Shown here: positions 1 through 5,704 of the stretch, piece after piece
Layout: the number at the start of each line of letters is the position of its first letter
Position numbering within the stretch: the stretch's first letter is position 1
Source of the DNA: an uncultured Ruminococcus sp.
Lineage (GTDB): Bacteria; Bacillota; Clostridia; UBA1212; UBA1255
DNA length: 6,321 nt
Assembly: GCA_902782885.1 (NCBI GenBank)
Contig: CACZOW010000223.1
Coordinates: 1 to 6,321 of the forward strand
Reading direction: 5' to 3'
The notes under the pieces: model-generated
Told to the model about the DNA's origin: nothing
Seen by the model: only the letters and a program-made list of their open reading frames with translations
Database searches by the model: none
Translations under genes and position numbers: made by a program

Positions 1-65
1 TCTGCATGTCCATATTCAACAAGATCGATAAAGACGATGAGACCGCGGGAGGGCTTGCCTTATGA
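1..65 (+). CDS. potB: C-terminal end of upstream gene, probably spermidine/putrescine permease PotB (partial)
   Basis: An open frame enters from the left edge (complete codons from base 3) and encodes about 20 residues, starting CMSIFNKIDK and ending with a TGA stop at 63-65. The stop overlaps the potC start codon as ATGA. The visible tail is hydrophilic and carries no diagnostic domain, so the identity rests on context: in potABCD operons the PotB permease directly precedes PotC, and the 4-base overlap fits two permease subunits made in equal amounts. A different upstream gene cannot be excluded from the sequence shown. Confidence 0.6.
   Translation, partial: CMSIFNKIDKDDETAGGLAL
47..53 (+). 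promoter_or_regulatory. Ribosome binding site of potC
   Basis: GGGAGGG lies inside the last codons of the upstream gene, 8 bases before the ATG at 62. It supports this start over any internal ATG and allows potC its own initiation in addition to coupling through the ATGA overlap. Confidence 0.7.
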
Positions 66-859
66 GAAAACACAGTAAAGCCGTTTCCGCAGTGCTCAAG
101 ATCCTGTACATCGGTCTGATTATGCTGTTCTTCTACGCTCCTATCGCCGTAATGATTCTGTTCTCGTTCAATGCGGGGATCTCCAGAGCCAAATTCACCG
201 GGTTTTCGCTGCAGCATTACGCCAATATGGCCGCGGACAACATGATGCTGACCGCACTTAAAAACACGCTGATCATCGCACTGATCGCCTCCGCCATTGC
301 TACACTGATCGGAACATACGCCGCGTTCGTGATCGCGCGCCTTTCTCCCTTTAAAAAGAGTCTGGTGCTGAAATCGCTGAACATACCCATGCTGAACGCC
401 GATATCGTGACCGGTATTTCATTGCTGCTGTTCTTCGTGTTCATTTCCATACCGCTGGGATTCTTCTCGCTGCTGATCGCCCACGTTATGTTCAACGTGC
501 CTTACGTGACGATGTCGGTATTGCCCAAGATACGTCAGCTCAACAAGAGTACCTACGAGGCTGCGCTTGACCTGGGCGCTCCCCCGGCGCTGGCGTTCCG
601 CAAAGTCGTGCTCCCCGAGATCATGCCCGGTGTGGTATCCGGCGCGCTGATGGCCTTCACGCTGTCGCTGGACGATTTCATCATCAGCTACTTCACATCC
701 GGCACGGACTTTATGACGCTGTCCGTGTATATAAACTCCATGACCAAAAAATCGATCCCGCTTTCGGTCAACGCGCTCTCCACGCTGCTGTTCATCGCGG
801 TATTCGTGATCCTGGTCATCATAAACCTGCGCCCCGCGTCGCGCAAAACCAAAAAATGA
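62..859 (+). CDS. potC: Spermidine/putrescine ABC transporter permease PotC
   Basis: This is an inner-membrane permease subunit of a polyamine importer, expected to pair with PotB and be driven by the PotA ATPase (not in the window). The 265-residue length matches E. coli PotC (about 264). Hydrophobic segments lie near residues 13-36, 64-92, 107-128, 130-153, 190-212 and 237-256, giving the six-helix layout of this family. The EAA loop that contacts the ATPase is clear: YEAALDLGAPPALAFRKVVL starts at residue 165, with the conserved Gly172 and LP at 184-185. It is followed by the PotC-typical stretch SLDDFIISYFTSG near residues 202-214. The tail is basic (RPASRKTKK) and probably cytoplasmic. 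The start is fixed by a GGGAGGG site and the ATGA overlap with the preceding gene. No broken or missing motif is seen. The family assignment is secure; the exact polyamine is not readable from the permease. Confidence 0.95.
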   Translation: MRKHSKAVSAVLKILYIGLIMLFFYAPIAVMILFSFNAGISRAKFTGFSLQHYANMAADNMMLTALKNTLIIALIASAIATLIGTYAAFVIARLSPFKKSLVLKSLNIPMLNADIVTGISLLLFFVFISIPLGFFSLLIAHVMFNVPYVTMSVLPKIRQLNKSTYEAALDLGAPPALAFRKVVLPEIMPGVVSGALMAFTLSLDDFIISYFTSGTDFMTLSVYINSMTKKSIPLSVNALSTLLFIAVFVILVIINLRPASRKTKK

Positions 860-878
860 AAATTCATTACTACTGTTC

Positions 879-885
879 GGGAGGT
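879..885 (+). promoter_or_regulatory. Ribosome binding site of potD
   Basis: GGGAGGT ends 7 bases before the ATG at 893, a near-perfect Shine-Dalgarno sequence. It sits in the 33-base potC-potD spacer, the longest gap in the plus-strand block. The spacer shows no hairpin or promoter-like boxes. The stronger site may serve to make more binding protein than permease. Confidence 0.8.
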
Positions 886-892
886 AATTAAA

Positions 893-2107
893 ATGATCTA
901 CTACAACAATCGCTCCGGGAAGCGGAGCATCGCTGCGAGAATAGCGTGCCTGGCGTTCGTTATGGTGATTGCCCTCGGTATGCTTACGGGACTTACGGGC
1001 TGCAGCTCGAAAGAGAAGCTGTACGTGTTCAACTGGGGCGATTACATTGACCCCGAAGTCGTCACACTGTTTGAGAAAGAGTATCCTCAGTACAAGGTCG
1101 TGTACGATACCTTCGATACCAACGAGACCATGTACCAGAAACTGGTGAGCACCAATATCCCCTACGACGTTATTATCCCGTCCGATTATATGGTGTCCCG
1201 GCTCATTAAGGAAAACCGGCTGAACAAGCTGGACAAGTCGAAGCTGCCCAACTACAGCAAGATCATGGACAACCTCAAAGGTACCGAGTTCGATCCCACC
1301 GAAGAGTATTCCGTGCCGTACATGTGGGGCACGCTGGGCATCGTATACAATAAGAAGCTCATCGGCAGCGACGTGATCGACAGCTGGACCTGCCTCTGGG
1401 ACAAAAAGTATGAAGGCAAGATCCTGATGCTGGACTCCGTACGCGACACGATGGGTCTGACGCTGGCGATGCTGGGCTACAGCATGAATACCACCGACGC
1501 GTCCGAAGTTGAGGCCGCGGGCAAAAAACTGGCGGAGCAGAAGCCGCTGGTGGCGCAGTACGGCGTTGACGACATCAAACAGCCCATGATCAACGGCAAC
1601 TACGCGCTCTGCGTTGAGTACTCCGGCGACGCGCTCTGGATGATGGGTCAAAATGAGGATCTGGAGTACGTTATCCCCAAAGAAGGCTCAAATATCTGGA
1701 TCGATACCATGGTCATCCCCACCACTTCCAAAAACACCGAGGGTGCACATCTGTTCATCGATTTCATGTGCCGCACAGACATCGCGGTGAAGAACGCCGA
1801 GTACATCGAATATTCCACGCCTCAGACCGAAGCGCTGGAAGAACTGGGCGAAGAGTATATCGGCAACCATGTGTTCAACCCTACCGCCGAAGAACTCAGC
1901 AAAGTCGAGTCTTTCGTGGATCTGGGCGATTCCGTCAGCCTGTACAACAAGGCTTGGGAAGAACTCAGACTTTCCAGCGGCGAGGATAATCAGAAAGAAA
2001 AGAATCTGCTCTGGATCTATATCGTGATCGCCGTCGTCGTGGTGGCGCTGGTAGTGTTCCTGGTGATCCGGAAAAAGAAGAAAGATAAGATCAAGTACGA
2101 AGAATGA
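893..2107 (+). CDS. potD: Spermidine/putrescine-binding lipoprotein PotD with extra C-terminal membrane helix
   Basis: This is the extracytoplasmic substrate-binding subunit of the polyamine importer. Residues 1-36 form a lipoprotein signal: basic RSGKR, a hydrophobic core, and lipobox LTGC with lipidated Cys37. The mature domain (about 41-360) is a PotD/PotF-type solute-binding protein. FNWGDYIDP at 46-54 carries the Trp and Tyr that line the polyamine pocket, PSDYM is at 96-100, WIDT at 269-272 matches the E. coli W255/D257 pair, and YSTP begins at Tyr307. Where E. coli has DDARE, this protein has DSVRD (181-185), so two acidic ligands appear replaced by Ser and Asp; I aligned these by eye. 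At 404 residues it is some 55 longer than E. coli PotD. The excess is mostly the signal plus a C-terminal hydrophobic helix (about 371-392) and a Lys-rich tail (393-404), which ordinary PotD lacks. The gene follows potC and overlaps the next gene by ATGA. PotD-like identity is secure; spermidine versus putrescine preference is open. Confidence 0.94.
   Translation: MIYYNNRSGKRSIAARIACLAFVMVIALGMLTGLTGCSSKEKLYVFNWGDYIDPEVVTLFEKEYPQYKVVYDTFDTNETMYQKLVSTNIPYDVIIPSDYMVSRLIKENRLNKLDKSKLPNYSKIMDNLKGTEFDPTEEYSVPYMWGTLGIVYNKKLIGSDVIDSWTCLWDKKYEGKILMLDSVRDTMGLTLAMLGYSMNTTDASEVEAAGKKLAEQKPLVAQYGVDDIKQPMINGNYALCVEYSGDALWMMGQNEDLEYVIPKEGSNIWIDTMVIPTTSKNTEGAHLFIDFMCRTDIAVKNAEYIEYSTPQTEALEELGEEYIGNHVFNPTAEELSKVESFVDLGDSVSLYNKAWEELRLSSGEDNQKEKNLLWIYIVIAVVVVALVVFLVIRKKKKDKIKYEE
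2104..2107 (+). promoter_or_regulatory. ATGA stop-start overlap coupling potD to the TPR gene
   Basis: The potD stop TGA (2105-2107) and the ATG of the next gene (2104-2106) share bases. There is no GGAGG-type site before this ATG. Only the purine-rich AAGAAGAAAGATAAG run that encodes PotD's lysine tail lies upstream (from about 2079), so initiation most likely depends on ribosomes finishing potD. Confidence 0.65.
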
Positions 2108-2970
2108 CGAATTCCGGTAATTCCGATACTTATATCGAAACGTGTTCAGCATGCGGCGGCAGGCGCGCTCCCGAGCGGGTCGACGTGCGCCGCGTGCTGG
2201 ACCGGCTGGATGCGCTGCTGGCCGCGAAAGATTACGACGGGGCCGCGGCGCATCTTTTATATTGGCTGCGCGAGACTGAATCCGTCGGCGACCGGGCCGC
2301 GGAACTGACGGTCCTGAACGAACTGATGGGCTTTTACCGGAAGCAGGGCGACCGGGCGCAGGCAACAAAATACGCGGATTACGCGCTGGACCGTTTCGGC
2401 GTTGACAACGAATTCAACGATACGGTATTTTTTGCCACCACCTGCCTTAATGCCGCCACCGTGTGCAAAGCATTCGGCGAAGCTGAGCGGGCGCTGGAAC
2501 TCTACCGCCGCTGTCTGGAATTGTACAGCCGCCGGCTGGAACCGGACGATCTGCGTTTCGCCGGACTTTATAACAATATGGGACTGGCGCTGGCGGAGAC
2601 AGGCCTGTTTGAGGAAGCGTACGAAGCGTTTCTCAAGGCAATTCAGATACAGGAGCCGGCGGGCGCTTCCACCGCACCGGACCGGGCAATCACCTGCCTT
2701 AACATCTGCGATCTGTTCGACGCGGGCTTTATTCCCCCGAACGCGGATCCGGACGATGTACCGGAACTGACAGAAAAATATATTGAACGCGCGTACGCCC
2801 TGCTTGCGGATGATTCGGTGGAAAAAGACGCGTATTACGCGTTCGTATGCGAAAAATGCGCGCCGGTGTTCGGTTATTACGGTTATTTTTTGTATAAAAA
2901 TAAACTGATATCCGAAGCCGAAAAGATCAACGTCAGATATGCGCGTCGTGAACACGCGGACAATACATGA
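2104..2970 (+). CDS. Tetratricopeptide-repeat (TPR) protein of unknown function
   Basis: This is a 288-residue soluble protein with no signal peptide or membrane segment. It is predicted to be almost entirely alpha-helical. TPR-like helix pairs are visible near residues 68-99 (LNELMGFYRKQGDRAQATKY core), 112-145 (LNAATVCKAFGEAERALELY core) and 155-188 (the best match, LYNNMGLALAETGLFEEAYE followed by AFLKAI). A further degenerate pair may lie near 195-235. Such repeats bind partner proteins or peptides; no catalytic motif is seen. The N-terminal tail holds a CSAC motif (Cys14, Cys17), and a second CxxC (Cys249, Cys252) lies near the end, possibly a split metal site. The gene overlaps potD by 4 bases and runs into a DUF4037 gene, which suggests that the pair works together. 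I recall TPR and DUF4037 genes as neighbours in Clostridia but cannot verify this here. The fold call is good; the function is unknown. Confidence 0.8.
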   Translation: MTNSGNSDTYIETCSACGGRRAPERVDVRRVLDRLDALLAAKDYDGAAAHLLYWLRETESVGDRAAELTVLNELMGFYRKQGDRAQATKYADYALDRFGVDNEFNDTVFFATTCLNAATVCKAFGEAERALELYRRCLELYSRRLEPDDLRFAGLYNNMGLALAETGLFEEAYEAFLKAIQIQEPAGASTAPDRAITCLNICDLFDAGFIPPNADPDDVPELTEKYIERAYALLADDSVEKDAYYAFVCEKCAPVFGYYGYFLYKNKLISEAEKINVRYARREHADNT

Positions 2971-2980
2971 ACCGGGAACT

Positions 2981-3934
2981 ATGAGCGGCTTCGGAGAATC
3001 ATTGTCAAAAGAGTATTTTGAATCGTTCGGGAGGCCCCTGTTTTCCGAGAGATTTCCGGACGTGTACGGACTATTGTGCTTCGGGCTGTGCGGACCGGGT
3101 TCGGAGTGCTACGGTTTTGACGACGAGATATCCCGGGACCATGATTTTGAGCCGGGGTTCAGTGTTTTTTATCCGGAAGAGCAGCTTTCCCGGCGCCGGG
3201 TGTTCGAACTGGAGCGGGCGTACGCGGGACTGCCTTCGGAGTTCGGCGGGCTGCGCAGATCGCCGGTGCGCTCATACGGCGGGATCGAACGCCGTGGCGT
3301 GATCGGTATCAACGAGTATTACAGCCGCTATCTGGGAGACGTTGGCATCCCGGTGAGCATAGACGAATGGCTGAACATTCCGGAGGAACGGCTGTGCGAA
3401 GCCGTGAACGGTACGGTTTTCGTTGACAATCTTGGCGAGTTCTCGCGGCGGAGGCAATTATTGTCCGCTATGCCCCGGGATGTGCAGATAAAGCGTCTGG
3501 CCGGGCGTTTATTTGAATTGTCCCAGGACGGAGGGTACAACTACCTCCGCGCTTTGAAACGCGCTGACGGCGCTCAGGCGCGGCTTTTTCTCGATGATTT
3601 CGTCACAGGCGCCGCGGCCGTTATTTATCTGCTGAACGGAATGTACCGGCCGTACCGGAAATGGCTGCTGCGCGGGCTCGAACGCTGCGCACGGCTTGGC
3701 GAACTGCGTGATCAGCTGACCGGTATGCTGATCTCCCCCGCACAGGATGCCGCGGATGCAGTGGAGACACTGTCGCGCGTCCTTTCAAACGCCGCGCTGG
3801 AGCAGTTCGGTCTGAAATTAAATGAAACCGGGGGCAATTCCGGCTTCGATATGCTCCAATCTGCCGCATTTGCGCTGAACGGCATCATCGCGGACAATTA
3901 TCTTAGGAACTCAGATATTCTATACGCGCTCTGA
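2981..3934 (+). CDS. DUF4037-family protein with nucleotidyltransferase-like fold
   Basis: The protein is about 317 residues from the ATG at 2981. The N-terminal half has a polymerase-beta-like nucleotidyltransferase signature: Gly40-Ser41 followed by Asp53-His54-Asp55 within SRDHDFEPG, matching GS-x(9-13)-DxD. A possible third carboxylate is Asp149 in VFVDN. The C-terminal half is helical, with DVQIKRLAGRLFEL (168-181), GGYNYLRALKRAD (184-196) and VIYLLNGMYRPYRKW (214-228). This resembles the helical domain of aminoglycoside-type nucleotidyltransferases. The sequence fits my memory of DUF4037 proteins, including the N-terminal pattern of Tyr-Phe/Tyr-Glu...Gly-Arg-Pro. The substrate is unknown. 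Start choice is uncertain. An ATG at 2939 would add 14 residues and overlap the TPR gene by 32 bases. A TTG at 3002 has GGAGA 5 bases upstream. I prefer 2981 because the family's N-terminus begins about there. The gene is last in the pot block, and no frameshift is seen. Confidence 0.85.
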   Translation: MSGFGESLSKEYFESFGRPLFSERFPDVYGLLCFGLCGPGSECYGFDDEISRDHDFEPGFSVFYPEEQLSRRRVFELERAYAGLPSEFGGLRRSPVRSYGGIERRGVIGINEYYSRYLGDVGIPVSIDEWLNIPEERLCEAVNGTVFVDNLGEFSRRRQLLSAMPRDVQIKRLAGRLFELSQDGGYNYLRALKRADGAQARLFLDDFVTGAAAVIYLLNGMYRPYRKWLLRGLERCARLGELRDQLTGMLISPAQDAADAVETLSRVLSNAALEQFGLKLNETGGNSGFDMLQSAAFALNGIIADNYLRNSDILYAL

Positions 3935-3955
3935 AGAGTTTGAACATTGCGGCGG
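3935..3955. other. Convergent intergenic gap without a visible terminator
   Basis: Only 21 bases separate the stop of the DUF4037 gene from the stop of fakA on the other strand. I see no GC-rich hairpin followed by a T run on either strand. The only symmetry is a tiny CTCT-GA-AGAG at 3930-3939. Transcripts from the two sides probably overlap, or they end inside the opposing genes. Confidence 0.6.
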
Positions 3956-5689
3956 TCAATCCGCTACGAAAATGTACGAATACACATCCTGCCCTCCCGG
4001 AATGAAGTAAACTTCTACGCCGGGATATTTTTCTTTAAGGGCGGATCCCAGCCTCTCGTTGTCAGCATCAGTCGCGTCCTTCCCGCAGAAACAGGTCAGC
4101 ACGCATTTGTCTTCCTTGAGCAAATGACCCGCAAGGGCGAGTGCCGTGTCGAACAACGAACCGGCGGACGAAATGATAGTTTTGCCGATAAAACCGATGT
4201 AGTTGCCCTCATTTACCGTTACGCCGTCGAAGAGACCGCTTTTGGCGGCAACGGAAACGGAACCGGAACAGGATTCTTTGATCGCGTTGTTCACGGAATC
4301 TACCAGTTCTTCGACATGATCCTCGCAGGGATAGAGCGCTGCCAATCCGACGTACCCCTGTCCGAGGCTCGAAGATTCGATCACATGGACGCGGGAACCG
4401 GTGTACAGGCCGGCGGCCTGACGCGCCGAAAGGATAATATTCTTATTGTTCGGGAAAACGATTATATTGTCCGCGTCGAGCTGCCTGAAGGCGTCAATAA
4501 AATCCTGCGCGGAAGGGTTCATTGACTGGCCGCCGGACACAAGCACATCAACGCCCATGGAAGTGAACGTTTCGGCAAACCCTTCACCGGCACTGACCGC
4601 AACGATCCCAAGATATTTTCGGGACTTCTGCACGGTACCGAAGGCTTTGCCGTCATCCTGTTCGCAGCTGACAGGTAAAGAGTGCGGCGAATCGTTGCCC
4701 GAATGTTCCAGTGTCATGTTTTCGATCTTTAATTTAAGGAATTCACCGAACGCGTGCATGTAGTCAAGCACTTTTTCGGGCGAAAACGTGTGTACGTGCA
4801 GTTTTATGAGAGATTCGTCGCGGATGTAGACCACGGAATCTCCGACGGAAGCAAGAAAACTTTTTACAGCATCGTCATCAAACGACGCGATATCGGTTTT
4901 GGAATGCTGAAGTCTTACCAGGAGTTCGGTACAATAACCATAATCCATGACGTCATCGGCTGTAAAGAGATTTATATTGACAGATTCAGCGCGGTCCTGA
5001 GAGGACGCATCGCTGTCAATCGATTCGGTTTTATAACCGTACCGGGAGCGCAGAACATCGATATCGTCGGTAAGCGCATTGACGAAACCGTGGGCAATAA
5101 AGTAGAGCCCTGCGCCGCCGCTGTCGATCACGCCCGCCTGCTTGAGCAGCGGCAGGAGTTCGGGCGTATGTTCCAGCGATTCTTTCATTCCGGTGAGCAG
5201 CTGAGTGAAAAGTTCGTGCAGCGTGGCGCCGGCGCCGACGTTGTCCGCGGCATATTCAACGGATTCACGGGCAACGGTAAGTATAGTGCCTTCCGTGGGA
5301 TTGAGCACGGCCGCGTACGCATGGCGCACGCCGTTCTGAAGCGCGATCAGCAGGCATTCGGCGTCCGCGTTTTCGGAACTGCTGATGACGTCAGTGATCC
5401 CTTTGAAAAACTGTGAAAGGATGACGCCGGAGTTGCCCCGCGCGGCATGCAGCATACCTTTGCTGGAGGTATTGACCGCATCCCGGAGGCCTTCGGTCTT
5501 GCAGGTCTTCAGCGCTTTGACGCCGCCGTGCATCGTGCGCCACATATTGTCACCGGTGTCACCGTCAGGGACCGGGAACACGTTCAGATCGTTTACATCC
5601 TTTATATGCGCCTTAAGTTCTCCCGCGGCGCATTCGAGCATCACGCTGTAAATGTCACTGGTCAATACTTTTGCGTCTCTGTAATTCAT
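3956..5689 (-). CDS. fakA: Fatty acid kinase ATP-binding subunit FakA (DAK2/YloV family)
   Basis: FakA is a cytoplasmic kinase that phosphorylates exogenous or recycled fatty acids held by a FakB (DegV-type) protein, giving acyl-phosphate for phospholipid synthesis. The N-terminal DhaL/DAK2 domain (about 1-205) has NVFPVPDGDTGDNM (36-49), whose Asp42, Asp44 and Asp47 bind Mg-ATP, followed by RGNSGVILSQFF (84-95), NPTEGTILTV (130-139) and DSGGAGL (189-195). The middle domain (about 240-330) holds YCTELLV, GDSVVYI (283-289) and KLHVHT (296-301). Cys253, His298 and His300 are candidates for the zinc ligands I recall from Staphylococcus FakA. The C-terminal FakA_C/Dak1_2 domain (about 358-577) has SGGQSMNPS (385-393) and FPNNKNIILSA (412-422). 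At 577 residues it is close to the usual 550. The start at 5689 is supported by GGAGG 5 bases upstream. A DegV-type gene lies 15 bases upstream, fitting a FakB-FakA operon. All expected motifs are intact. Confidence 0.94.
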   Translation of the reverse strand: MNYRDAKVLTSDIYSVMLECAAGELKAHIKDVNDLNVFPVPDGDTGDNMWRTMHGGVKALKTCKTEGLRDAVNTSSKGMLHAARGNSGVILSQFFKGITDVISSSENADAECLLIALQNGVRHAYAAVLNPTEGTILTVARESVEYAADNVGAGATLHELFTQLLTGMKESLEHTPELLPLLKQAGVIDSGGAGLYFIAHGFVNALTDDIDVLRSRYGYKTESIDSDASSQDRAESVNINLFTADDVMDYGYCTELLVRLQHSKTDIASFDDDAVKSFLASVGDSVVYIRDESLIKLHVHTFSPEKVLDYMHAFGEFLKLKIENMTLEHSGNDSPHSLPVSCEQDDGKAFGTVQKSRKYLGIVAVSAGEGFAETFTSMGVDVLVSGGQSMNPSAQDFIDAFRQLDADNIIVFPNNKNIILSARQAAGLYTGSRVHVIESSSLGQGYVGLAALYPCEDHVEELVDSVNNAIKESCSGSVSVAAKSGLFDGVTVNEGNYIGFIGKTIISSAGSLFDTALALAGHLLKEDKCVLTCFCGKDATDADNERLGSALKEKYPGVEVYFIPGGQDVYSYIFVAD

Positions 5690-5694
5690 ATGTT

Positions 5695-5699
5695 CCTCC
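5695..5699 (-). promoter_or_regulatory. Ribosome binding site of fakA
   Basis: On the minus strand GGAGG (within CGGAGGAA) precedes the ATG at 5689 by 5 bases. It lies in the 15-base gap after the DegV-type gene, so fakA probably has no promoter of its own here and is read from upstream. Confidence 0.75.
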
Positions 5700-5704
5700 G
5701 CGTT

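Noticed and set aside
419..1651. A 410-codon open frame on the minus strand opposite potC and potD
   Set aside because: Its protein is rich in His, Arg, Gln and Val with no recognisable domain, and it lies entirely opposite two well-conserved genes. It arises from their GC-rich third positions.
1688..2368. A 226-codon minus-strand frame across the potD-TPR junction
   Set aside because: The Arg/Pro-rich, low-complexity translation (RPGRRR, RPARERA) is typical of a shadow frame. It spans the ends of two plus-strand genes and has no family match that I recognise.
4248..4271. Short GGAAACGG/GGAACCGGAAC near-repeat
   Set aside because: It encodes an ordinary Ser/Val-rich FakA stretch (SCSGSVSVAAK) on the minus strand. 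It is too short and imperfect to be a functional repeat.
3947..4525. A 192-codon plus-strand frame inside fakA
   Set aside because: It is antisense to the well-conserved C-terminal FakA domain, has no domain of its own and has no ribosome site.
4754..5416. A 220-codon plus-strand frame inside fakA
   Set aside because: It is antisense to the middle and N-terminal FakA domains. Its composition matches a shadow of the real gene.
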